From contig NZ_LROM01000104.1 of assembly GCF_001758785.1 (NCBI RefSeq), positions 1 to 38,919 on the forward strand: DNA of 38,919 nt. Direction: 5' to 3'. Positions 16,844 to 24,088 of the stretch are shown piece after piece; within the stretch, counting starts at the first letter, position 1; each line of letters starts with the position of its first letter. This DNA comes from Duganella phyllosphaerae. GTDB lineage: Bacteria > Pseudomonadota > Gammaproteobacteria > Burkholderiales > Burkholderiaceae_D. The notes under the pieces are model-generated. The model had not been told where the DNA came from and ran no database searches. It saw nothing but the letters and a program-made list of their open reading frames with translations. The position numbers and the translations under genes are program-made.

Positions 16844-16956
16844 CCGTCATCCCCGCGAAGGCGGGGATCCATAGAACCCCAGGTTCGCTCAACGGTCAAT
16901 CGGTCTTTACCACAGATCAACCGTTCCATGGATCCCCGTCTGCGCGGGGATGACGG
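16844..16956. repeat. REPIN-like element: two inverted 34-bp palindromic units
   Basis: The left arm (16844-16877) and the right arm (16923-16956) are reverse complements at 31 of 34 positions. Each arm contains its own hairpin, for example ATCCCCGC/GCGGGGAT with a four-base loop in the left arm. A 45-base spacer separates them. Paired inverted REP units of this form are dispersed, RAYT-transposase-dependent elements in many proteobacteria. Imperfect direct copies of ACGGTTA-n-GTCAGCGC flank it (16821-16838 and 16968-16984), possibly a duplicated insertion site. It lies between convergent transcription units, so it may also serve as a terminator. Confidence 0.85.
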
Positions 16957-17047
16957 GTTTTGGGCTAACGGTTACGGTCAGCGCCTCGCGGCGCCCCGCC
17001 CCCACCGCACGCGGCATCAGCATCAGCATATCAACGCACACGCCACA

Positions 17048-17968
17048 TCATCCATCCGAATTCGGCGCCATGCTGTTATCCGGATACGTCCCAAAATGAT
17101 TGGCCTGCTGTATTACCGCTTGCGCCCACGCGCGATGCGTAGCCACTTCGCACATCGAGTTGCCCATCTTGAATACCGCCGGACTATCCTCGTCCATGAT
17201 CTTCTCCGCGGCCGCCACGTCGGTCGGCTGTACCCGGTAGTGCATTTCGATCAGCGACAGCTGGTAAGGGTGTATCGCGGTCTTGCCTACCAGGCCGTGC
17301 GCCAGGTCTTCCTGCACTTCCATATCGAGCAAGGCATCCTGGTCCAGGTGTTCGAACACCGGCGCCGTCAGGCGGAAACCGTACGGCGCAAACGTGGTCA
17401 CCAGGCGCGCGATCACCGAGCCGAGCGGAGTGCGGTAGATCGTCATGTTGCGCGGCCGGCGGATGCCCAGCAGCGCCAGCAAATCGTTGCCGCCGATGCG
17501 CAGCGCCAGGATTCTTCCCACCACCCCCGGCGCGCGCAACAGTTCGCGGAAGGCGATCATCTCGCGCTCGTCGAACACCTCGGCCGTCTCCAGCGTGGGC
17601 ATCAGCAGGTGCCCGGTCTGGCGCACCAGCTTGAAGTAGGCGTCGAAATTCTCGCGCGTGGCTTTCGGGATCACGAAGCCGGTCAAATGTTCCACGCCCT
17701 TCATCGCCAGCACGCGCTCGAGCACTTCGGGATTGCGCACCCGCACGAAACGGTCGAGCACGCCCACCGGGTCCATGTTTTCCAGCATCATCGACAGATT
17801 GAACAGCGCGTAGCTTAATTCCCTGTCGGCCACCGCGTCTTCGGTGCAAAAGATCACCGAGCGCAGCTTGGGCAACTTGACGCCGTTGGCAATTTCCAGC
17901 AAATCCTTGTGGGTCGTCGGCACATACAGCGACGCGCCCATCGGCTTGTTGACCGTCCAGTTAGCCAT
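17048..17968 (-). CDS. HpcH/HpaI aldolase-like C-C bond lyase of Ter-type biosynthetic module
   Basis: This TIM-barrel enzyme belongs to the citrate-lyase-beta/HpcH group, most like the C-C_Bond_Lyase family found with Ter-linked biosynthetic genes. The 306-aa product keeps the expected features: CTEDAVADRE (41-50), Arg76 in FVRVRNPE, PKATREN (101-107), PTLETAEVF (124-132, acidic ligands) and ALRIGGNDLLALLG (155-168). Family members cleave or form C-C bonds next to a carboxylate using a divalent metal. The start at 17968 overlaps the previous gene by 8 bases and has AGGAG upstream. It is the last gene of the five-gene unit. The substrate is unknown; a role in making a nucleoside-like compound is a published prediction, not shown. 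Confidence 0.85.
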   Translation of the reverse strand: MANWTVNKPMGASLYVPTTHKDLLEIANGVKLPKLRSVIFCTEDAVADRELSYALFNLSMMLENMDPVGVLDRFVRVRNPEVLERVLAMKGVEHLTGFVIPKATRENFDAYFKLVRQTGHLLMPTLETAEVFDEREMIAFRELLRAPGVVGRILALRIGGNDLLALLGIRRPRNMTIYRTPLGSVIARLVTTFAPYGFRLTAPVFEHLDQDALLDMEVQEDLAHGLVGKTAIHPYQLSLIEMHYRVQPTDVAAAEKIMDEDSPAVFKMGNSMCEVATHRAWAQAVIQQANHFGTYPDNSMAPNSDG

Positions 17969-19115
17969 CGAGTGCACTCCTGATAAGCGATACTGCCTGA
18001 TAAGGCAGCGATTGATCGATAATGACCGGCACATTTTTTTCCTGTCCCAGCAGGGTCAGGTGGCGTACGTCGGCGGCGCCCGGATCGCGCACCAGCAGCA
18101 GGCGCGGCACCCGGCGCAGCAGCACCCGCGTGGCTTCGCCGATGCCCGGCTTGATCAGGTTGACGTCGGCAACGTCATATTCCTGTTGCAGGCGCGCCAG
18201 GCAAGCGGTTGACGTAGCCGCTGCCGCTGCCCGGTCCAGCGCTGCGACCGGCGGAATGACGACGGGCCGCCCCTGCGTTGCCGCCGGCAGCAAGGCGACG
18301 GTCAACGCCAGTGTCGCGGCCGGCGGTGCTGCATCGATCAATGCCAGCGCAGCGGCGGTCGCCGCATCGACAAAGCTGCGCGAGCGGTCGTGCGGCGCGA
18401 ACTGTTCATAATAGACGGAGCCGTGCAATTGGTCCGGCGCGCCCACCACGGTGCGGCTCACCAGCCCGGAGACGGTGGCGTTCAAGATGCTCGACGGGAT
18501 CAGGTAGTCGGCCTCGCTGGCAGCGCAGGCGGCCGAACCGGCCAGGTCCGACAGCACGTACAGGCCGCTGTCGATGGCGGTGCCATGCGCAAGATTGAAC
18601 GCCGCCACCGACTGCGCCAGTTCGCGCGAGATCACGCCCTTGCCGGTCCAGCCGTCGATGAACACGATGGACTCGGGCGCGTGGTGCTGCACGATATGGC
18701 GCAGCGCCACCGCGTCGATGCCGCGGTCGCGCGCGATCGATACCGAATAATGCACCGCGGCGCGCCCGAACCGTTGCGCCAACAGGCGCCTGACGATCAC
18801 GCCCACCGGCGTGCCGGCCCGCGCCAAGGACACCAAGGTCACGTCACCGGTGCGGCGGGCCGCAATCATGCCGGTCAATACCAGGCAATCGCGCGCCATC
18901 TGCGCCAGGTTGGCCGCACAGGCGTCGTCGAACACCTGCAGGTAGCGCTGCGACGGCAGCGACTCGGGCGAGAGCATTTCGCTGTAATGCTTGCGGCCGG
19001 ACTGGATCAGCGCTTCCTTGTCGGCCACGCTGGTGAACTGCTGCGCCGGCAGCTGGCGCAGCAGGAACTGCACGTCGTCGGCGGCATAGCTGCCGGAGAA
19101 TGGAACGATGGTCAT
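17961..19115 (-). CDS. StiP/PRTase_1-type protein with C-terminal PELOTA-like domain
   Basis: The 384-aa product matches the Ter-associated family once called PRTase_1 and now often annotated as cysteine protease StiP. The N-terminal core contains SLARAGTPVGVI (97-108) and the phosphoribosyltransferase-like loop VFIDGWTGKG (151-160). The C-terminal region (about 316-380), DVNLIKPGIGEATR then LTLLGQEKNVPVIIDQS, resembles the PELOTA-type RNA-binding fold, which can bind RNA or a nucleotide. Which activity, phosphoribosyl transfer or proteolysis, is real cannot be decided here. The start overlaps the HAD gene by ATGA (19112-19115) and the stop overlaps the lyase start, so all are translated together. 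Confidence 0.85.
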   Translation of the reverse strand: MTIVPFSGSYAADDVQFLLRQLPAQQFTSVADKEALIQSGRKHYSEMLSPESLPSQRYLQVFDDACAANLAQMARDCLVLTGMIAARRTGDVTLVSLARAGTPVGVIVRRLLAQRFGRAAVHYSVSIARDRGIDAVALRHIVQHHAPESIVFIDGWTGKGVISRELAQSVAAFNLAHGTAIDSGLYVLSDLAGSAACAASEADYLIPSSILNATVSGLVSRTVVGAPDQLHGSVYYEQFAPHDRSRSFVDAATAAALALIDAAPPAATLALTVALLPAATQGRPVVIPPVAALDRAAAAATSTACLARLQQEYDVADVNLIKPGIGEATRVLLRRVPRLLLVRDPGAADVRHLTLLGQEKNVPVIIDQSLPYQAVSLIRSALDG

Positions 19116-19876
19116 AACGCCGCCACCGTCAATGCCGCCAGCTGGGTATTACTGGGGATGATGGCGTAATCGCAGGCGGCCATGAAGCGGGCGTCGGACT
19201 TGCTGTCGCCCATGCCCATGGTCATGATCTCGCCATGCTCGGCGCGCAGCAGACGCGTGACGTACTCCACCGCCACCGCCTTGTCGAGCGTGCGCGGCAG
19301 AACGGCCAGGTTGTTGCCGTTCCGATGCACGTAGAAGCCGCAGCCCAGGCCACTACCCTGGCCGGCAAGCCACGGCGCCAGCGCCTCGTGCTCGATCGGC
19401 GCCAGCCGTGCGGCCAGCTTGTCCACGTCCTTGATCAAGGTATAAAACGGCAAGCCGCCGTCTTCCACCACGCGTGCGCGCGAGGCCAGGCCCTGCTCGT
19501 CACAGTACGCGTTGATCACGGCTGCCGCATCGTTCAGGCCCGGCAGTGCGGTGGTCATGTCGGCGCGCATCTGCGCCATCCAGGCCGGGTCGGGCTCGTT
19601 GTCGGGGCCGAGGATCAGGCCGCCGAAATTGAGGATCTTGTAGCTATTGAAGGGCAGATCGACGCGGCCGAACGCATCGAGGTGGCGCGCGGTGGCCGGG
19701 ATCAGCGTGGTGGCCGGGTCCATCAGCGACAAGAAGGCGCGCTGGCGCGCAGTCGTGTACGAGCACACCGACCGGTCCGAATAATAGGCGGCCGGATGCA
19801 GGTCAGACTGGCTGGCGCATTTGCCCAGGGTACTGAACAAGGTATCGTCCAGGTCAACGAACAGGAATTTCTTCAA
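19112..19876 (-). CDS. HAD-family hydrolase of the biosynthetic module
   Basis: The 254-aa product is a HAD phosphatase, with motif I DLDDTLF (nucleophile Asp8, acid Asp10), a threonine motif near 59-62 (IPAT), Lys199 in LDKAVAV, and motif IV GMGDSKSDARF (221-231). The cap (about 80-190) is large, as in phosphosugar phosphatases. It probably removes a phosphate from a pathway intermediate. There is no ATG before the conserved core: the best start is TTG at 19876, with GGAG seven bases upstream, which overlaps the previous gene by 23 bases. A weak start can set a lower enzyme dose. Function within the pathway is inferred. Confidence 0.85.
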   Translation of the reverse strand: MKKFLFVDLDDTLFSTLGKCASQSDLHPAAYYSDRSVCSYTTARQRAFLSLMDPATTLIPATARHLDAFGRVDLPFNSYKILNFGGLILGPDNEPDPAWMAQMRADMTTALPGLNDAAAVINAYCDEQGLASRARVVEDGGLPFYTLIKDVDKLAARLAPIEHEALAPWLAGQGSGLGCGFYVHRNGNNLAVLPRTLDKAVAVEYVTRLLRAEHGEIMTMGMGDSKSDARFMAACDYAIIPSNTQLAALTVAAL

Positions 19877-21065
19877 CCAGCTTCTCCGACTTGAAATGGA
19901 ACAGGCGCGCGCCCAGTTGATCAGCCAGCTCGTACAGTGCGGCCGTAGGCGGCGTTTCGTGGCAGACCAGCACGTGGTCGTACTGGCCCGGCGCGACGTT
20001 ATAGATGAAGTTGGCCACGCCTTCGCCGTAGTTGTCGGGGAAGGTGACTGCACTGGCCACCGCACCCCACACCAGGATCGGCGAGCGGGTGGTCGATTGC
20101 ACCACCACGTCGGCGCCCTGGTCTTCGAGCGCGCGGCCCAGCAGGTAAGCCGGGTGCATGAACTCGCCGGTGCCGAGCACCAGCACGCGCTGGCCCGGCT
20201 GCACCTGGTGCACCAGGCCGGCCGCCAGCCCGGGCGGCAACGCCAGCGCGTGGTCCACCGCCAGCCGGCCGAACCCTGCGCTGGCGCCACGGTCGGCGCT
20301 GGCGTCGTAACGCTGGGCCGGCGCGGCGCCGCTGTCGAGCTGGCCGGCCTCGAACGTGTACGCGCCCTCCAGTGCGGCGCTGTGCGTGACCGGCACGCCG
20401 AAGCGGCCCAGCAATTTGGCCGTACCCGCTTCGCCCATGAAATTGGTGATCGTCACCAGGTGCACGTGCTCGATGGCGGGCGCCACCGCGCGGCAAGCCG
20501 CCGCCAGGTTGACGAAGGTGTTGCCGGTACTGGCCTCGTCATCGACCAGCACGATGGAACGGGCCTGGGCAAATTTTTCGGCCAGCGCCGCATCCTGCGG
20601 CATGTGTAGGAACTGGCGCGGCGCGTGGCTGTGCGCTTCCTCGAATTCGATCAGCGGTCCGTCGCCCACGCGGTAGCGCGTGGTGTGCAGGAACAGCGCT
20701 TCGCGGCCGACATCCTGTTCCAGCCAGGCCTCGAACACGCCCTGCCCCAGCCCGACGGCGGTCTCCGCCATGGCGATGAATAGCACCGGCCCCGGCAGGG
20801 CCAGGGGCAAGCCACGCGCCAGCGACTGGTGCAAGGCGCGCATGGCGCTTGGCCGCACCGGCCAGTGCTTGCCCAGCACCTTGCTCACGAACAGGAAGCC
20901 GCGCTTGGCGTTGGCGCGGGCGGCAAAGCCCACCAGGGCATCGAGGGGATACGCGCCAGCGTGCGCCGTAACAGTGACGGTGAGCTTGCCGGTTGGCAGG
21001 TCCACCACGCGCTCGGTGGCCTGGCCGGCAAACGCGACCGCCAGGGTTTCAGCCAGCCGCTCCAT
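19854..21065 (-). CDS. PRTase_2-TRSP two-domain protein
   Basis: The 403-aa product has two domains known from Ter-linked operons. The N-terminal PRTase_2 domain has SKVLGKHWPV (61-70) and the PRPP-binding loop IVLVDDEASTGNT (171-183), so it should transfer a phosphoribosyl group. The C-terminal TRSP domain carries the signature QSTTRSPILVWG, with TTRSP at 325-329, and LGTGEFM at 297-303. Such a transferase would attach ribose 5-phosphate to a base or acid, consistent with a nucleoside-like product. The ATG at 21065 shares one base with the TAA of the preceding gene. The frame runs open upstream, but conservation starts at this position. Confidence 0.9.
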   Translation of the reverse strand: MERLAETLAVAFAGQATERVVDLPTGKLTVTVTAHAGAYPLDALVGFAARANAKRGFLFVSKVLGKHWPVRPSAMRALHQSLARGLPLALPGPVLFIAMAETAVGLGQGVFEAWLEQDVGREALFLHTTRYRVGDGPLIEFEEAHSHAPRQFLHMPQDAALAEKFAQARSIVLVDDEASTGNTFVNLAAACRAVAPAIEHVHLVTITNFMGEAGTAKLLGRFGVPVTHSAALEGAYTFEAGQLDSGAAPAQRYDASADRGASAGFGRLAVDHALALPPGLAAGLVHQVQPGQRVLVLGTGEFMHPAYLLGRALEDQGADVVVQSTTRSPILVWGAVASAVTFPDNYGEGVANFIYNVAPGQYDHVLVCHETPPTAALYELADQLGARLFHFKSEKLVEEIPVR

Positions 21066-22099
21066 TACAGCGCCATGGCGATCGAGACTTCGGTCACGCG
21101 CGCGCCGTTGCGCACCGGCGCGATCTCGACGTGCTCGAATCCGCGGTCGAAGCCGGCCAGCGCGATGTACGGCAGGTTGGGCCCGGCCGCGCACGCCATG
21201 CTGATGCCGCCAGACATGCGCGGATTGATTTCCAGCAGGCGCGGCTGCCCGCCGGTTTCGCGGAACTGCACGTTGAAGCAGCCGTTCAGGCCATAATTTT
21301 CAGTCAGCGTGGCGCACGCGGCCAAAATATCGGCGTGCATGTCGATGCGCTGCCCGGTGGCGGCCGACGATTGCGGCTTCTTGCGCGGCACGGCCACGAT
21401 CAGCTTGCCGTTGTCGCCCACGCAATCGACGCTGTACTCGCGCCCTTCCAGGTATTCCATCACCAGCATGGTGCGGAACTCGGGCAGCAGCGCCAGCCCG
21501 GCGCGCAGGTCGGCCAGGCCGATGGTGTACTGCACGCCGGCGATCAGCAGTTCGGCGCAGCTGCGCTGTTCGTCGATCAGGGCAAAGCCCAGGCCGTAGA
21601 TCGATTGCGACGGTTTGATGCACAGCTTGTTGTACCGGCCACGCAGCTCGGTCCAGGCGGCGTCGAACTCGGCCAGCGTGTGAACCGCGATCGCTTGCGG
21701 TGGCGGCGCCTGCGGGCAAGCGACCGTGGCATAGAAACGCGCCTTGTCGTGCAGCAGTTGCAGGTTATCGGCTGAAGCGGCCGCCTGCACCCGCACACCG
21801 ATCTCGGCGAAGCTGTCGTTGGCAGCCATGATCAGGCGCGCTTCCTTGCCGGTGACGAAGATATTGACCGCATGCTGGCGGCAGAAGTCCAGGCACCATG
21901 CGACGTATTCATCGCCCTTGAGGCCGGCGGGTTCGAGTTCGAACTGGTGCGCGACCTGGCCGGCGGTGGCGGGCGCCACGTGCGAGTAGATCAGGTGATA
22001 ACGCTGTTCCCGGTCCGCCTCGCGGATCAGGCTGATGGCGGTATAGACCGACGAAAAGGCACGATTGAACCATACGCGCTGCACTGAATCACTGACCAC
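21065..22099 (-). CDS. ATP-grasp ligase of the Ter-type biosynthetic module
   Basis: ATP-grasp enzymes join a carboxylate to an amine or thiol by way of an acyl-phosphate. The 344-aa product shows the family hallmarks: CIKPSQSIYGLGF (160-172), the ATP-contacting MEYLEGREYSVD (214-225) and LLEINPRMSGG (288-298) with the metal-binding Glu and Asn. It is most like the ATPgrasp_Ter family. The frame is open up to 22258, but GTG at 22099 is preferred: AGGAG lies five bases upstream and the preceding residues look like noncoding sequence. It is the first gene of the five-gene operon and faces the stressosome operon across a 300-bp regulatory gap. Confidence 0.9.
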   Translation of the reverse strand: MVSDSVQRVWFNRAFSSVYTAISLIREADREQRYHLIYSHVAPATAGQVAHQFELEPAGLKGDEYVAWCLDFCRQHAVNIFVTGKEARLIMAANDSFAEIGVRVQAAASADNLQLLHDKARFYATVACPQAPPPQAIAVHTLAEFDAAWTELRGRYNKLCIKPSQSIYGLGFALIDEQRSCAELLIAGVQYTIGLADLRAGLALLPEFRTMLVMEYLEGREYSVDCVGDNGKLIVAVPRKKPQSSAATGQRIDMHADILAACATLTENYGLNGCFNVQFRETGGQPRLLEINPRMSGGISMACAAGPNLPYIALAGFDRGFEHVEIAPVRNGARVTEVSIAMAL

Positions 22100-22399
22100 T
22101 TGCACTCCTGTTATATGTAATGTCGACTCCCATACGGCAAGTTGCGGCCGCGCCAACAGTATCCGGTTTGAAATTAAGGGAAACTTAATCTTATCAGTCT
22201 TGTTTGACGTTCCGGAGACAAACCGCGCGAATTTGCGCTGGCAGGTTTTATTTTCCAAATAACATCATTACCTCACTCCCGCCCCTAGGCGAAAGGTTGA
22301 AAAGTGGCTAAGCTTTGAGGTTGCACACGATTGATCAATTCATGGATATAGATCAATTGTTATACTCACAGGAAATAATCAATCTTAACTGGGGAACCG
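22100..22399. promoter_or_regulatory. Divergent control region between the biosynthetic and stressosome operons
   Basis: This 300-base gap must contain the promoters of both operons. Toward the biosynthetic side there is a 6-5-6 dyad (ATTAAG at 22173-22178, CTTAAT at 22184-22189). Toward the stressosome side, GATCAATT occurs twice 18 bases apart (22333-22340 and 22351-22358), followed at once by a -10-like TATACT (22361-22366), without a clear -35. The spacing suggests a dimer site on the same helix face. The ribosome binding site before rsbR is GGGGAA. No gene is visible. Regulator identity is unknown. Confidence 0.45.
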
Positions 22400-23263
22400 A
22401 TGAGCTCGAACGACACCGCACGCCGCCTTGGCGCCGTGATACAAGAACACGAACAACAGATCCTCGAGGCGTGGATCGGCCATCTGAACAGTCTTTCCTT
22501 CCGCAAGGACGCCACCGTGGCCGAACAGCTGCGCCGCCATTGCACCCAATTGCTGGGCCTGCTACCGGAGGCCACCGTTACCGGCGGCACCGACAATATC
22601 GAAGGCCGCGCCTGGGACGAAGTGCGCAACCTGCTGGCCGAGATCTCCAGCCAGCGCGCCAAGCAAGGCTCCACGCCAAGCGAAACCGCCACCTTCGTGT
22701 TCTCGCTCAAGCAGTCGCTGTTTACCGCGCTGCGCGAAGCGCTGGGCGCCGAACCGGCCGTGCTGGCCGATGCGCTGTGGGGTTCCACCACCCTGCTCGA
22801 TCAGCTGGGCCTGTACACCGTGGAAGTATTCCAGAAGAGCCGCGACCAGATCATCGTGCGCCAGCAGCAAGAACTGCTGGAGCTGTCCACGCCGGTCGTC
22901 AAGCTGTGGCAGGATGTGCTGGCCTTGCCACTGATCGGCACGCTCGACAGCGCGCGCACCCAGGTGGTGATGGAAAGCCTGCTGGAAAAAATCGTCGAAA
23001 CCGGCGCCGCCATCGCCATCATCGACATCACCGGCGTACCGACCGTGGACACCCTGGTGGCGCAGCACTTGCTAAAAACAATTGCCGCCGCGCGCCTGAT
23101 GGGCGCCGACTGCATCATTTCCGGCATCCGTCCGCAGATCGCCCAGACCATCGTCCACCTTGGCGTGAACCTGGAAGACGTGATGACCAAGGCCACCCTG
23201 GCCGACGCCTTCGAAGTGGCGCTGGCCCGCGTGGGCGCGCGCGTGACCCGTATCGCCGCCTGA
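22400..23263 (+). CDS. rsbR: RsbR-type stressosome scaffold protein
   Basis: RsbR proteins form, with RsbS, the large stressosome complex that holds the RsbT kinase until stress releases it. The 287-aa product has an N-terminal RsbRD_N-like helical sensor domain (about 1-150) and a C-terminal STAS domain (about 165-280). The STAS domain keeps the two threonines phosphorylated by RsbT in Bacillus homologs: Thr218 in VPTVDT and Thr250 in IAQT, with SGIRPQIAQT intact. The signal the N-domain senses is unknown; it is neither a globin nor a PAS by eye. First gene of the operon, GGGGAA before the ATG, 7 bases before rsbS. Confidence 0.9.
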   Translation: MSSNDTARRLGAVIQEHEQQILEAWIGHLNSLSFRKDATVAEQLRRHCTQLLGLLPEATVTGGTDNIEGRAWDEVRNLLAEISSQRAKQGSTPSETATFVFSLKQSLFTALREALGAEPAVLADALWGSTTLLDQLGLYTVEVFQKSRDQIIVRQQQELLELSTPVVKLWQDVLALPLIGTLDSARTQVVMESLLEKIVETGAAIAIIDITGVPTVDTLVAQHLLKTIAAARLMGADCIISGIRPQIAQTIVHLGVNLEDVMTKATLADAFEVALARVGARVTRIAA

Positions 23264-23270
23264 GGCCAGC

Positions 23271-23621
23271 ATGGAACGCATCCCCATCCTGCGCATCGGC
23301 GACCTGCTGCTGGTATCGATCCAGGTCGATATGCACGACCGCCTGGCCATGACCCTGCAGGACGACCTGACCGAGCGCATCGTCAGCGACCGCGCCAAGG
23401 GCGTGCTGATCGACATTTCGTCGCTGGACCTGGTCGATTCCTTCATCGGCCGCATGATCAGCAATACCGCCGCCATGGCGCGCGTGCTCGACGCCCAGAC
23501 GGTGTTGGTCGGCATGCAGCCGGCGGTGGCCATCACGCTGGTCGAACTGGGCCTGACCCTGCCCGGCGTGAAAACCGCGCTCAACGTTGAAAAGGGCATG
23601 GTCATGCTCGGCAAACGATGA
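23271..23621 (+). CDS. rsbS: RsbS-type single STAS domain protein
   Basis: RsbS is the second stressosome scaffold protein and the antagonist that traps RsbT. The 116-aa product is a bare STAS domain. VLIDISSLDLVDSFIGRMI (45-63) carries Ser57 in the VDSF motif, equivalent to the RsbS serine that RsbT phosphorylates to free itself. The next segment, VLVGMQPAVAITLVELGLTL, is typical. It starts 7 bases after rsbR and its stop overlaps rsbT by ATGA (23618-23621), so the proteins are made in fixed proportion. Confidence 0.95.
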   Translation: MERIPILRIGDLLLVSIQVDMHDRLAMTLQDDLTERIVSDRAKGVLIDISSLDLVDSFIGRMISNTAAMARVLDAQTVLVGMQPAVAITLVELGLTLPGVKTALNVEKGMVMLGKR

Positions 23622-24088
23622 ACGCGCCTGGCGCCGATGATGCGGTGCGCTTCGCTTCGCCCCTGCTGACCGAGCCCGGTGCCCGCGTGTCCAGCACCAT
23701 TACCTTGCCGGTGCGTACCGACGAGCACGTGGTGGGTGTGCGCAAGCTGGTGCGCGAGCAGGCGCTCGATCTCAAGCTGAGCCTGGTGGACCAGACCAAG
23801 CTGGTCACGGCCGCCAGCGAGCTGGCGCGCAATACCATCAAGTATGGCGGCGGCGGCATGGTGCAGGCACAAAGGATCGACAGCGGCTTGCGCCAGGGGT
23901 TGCGCCTGGTGTTTGCCGACGACGGACCCGGCATTGCGGATATCCCCCAGGCGCTGCGCGATGGTTTTACCAGCGGCGGCGGCATGGGACTGGGACTGGG
24001 CGGGGCCAAGCGCCTCGTCGACGAGTTCGACATAGATTCCCGCAGCGGAGAAGGTACGGCAGTAGCCATTGTTAAATGGAAAAAATAA
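23618..24088 (+). CDS. rsbT: RsbT-type serine/threonine kinase
   Basis: RsbT is a GHKL-fold switch kinase that phosphorylates RsbS and RsbR and then activates a downstream partner. The 156-aa product has the N-box SELARNTIKYG (68-77, Asn72), the G1 box DDGPGI (101-106) and GMGLGLGG (122-129), all of which bind ATP and Mg. An N-terminal extension of about 30 residues precedes the core; the start at 23618 is fixed by the ATGA overlap with rsbS. There is no rsbU (the usual partner in Bacillus) here. Likely partners are the phosphatase and kinases of this operon. Confidence 0.95.
   Translation: MNAPGADDAVRFASPLLTEPGARVSSTITLPVRTDEHVVGVRKLVREQALDLKLSLVDQTKLVTAASELARNTIKYGGGGMVQAQRIDSGLRQGLRLVFADDGPGIADIPQALRDGFTSGGGMGLGLGGAKRLVDEFDIDSRSGEGTAVAIVKWKK

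Noticed and set aside
16844..16956. Short palindromic repeats as a possible CRISPR array.
   Set aside because: There are only two units, inverted to each other, with one spacer. CRISPR repeats are direct and multiple, and no cas gene is present.
17961..19115. Firm call as a cysteine protease.
   Set aside because: The StiP name appears in annotation, but the visible loop VFIDGWTGKG also fits a phosphoribosyltransferase. Neither activity can be shown from sequence alone.
17048..22099. A tellurite-resistance operon in the strict sense.
   Set aside because: No TerC, TerD, TerB or TerZ homolog is seen. Only the associated biosynthetic enzymes are here, so resistance is not claimed.
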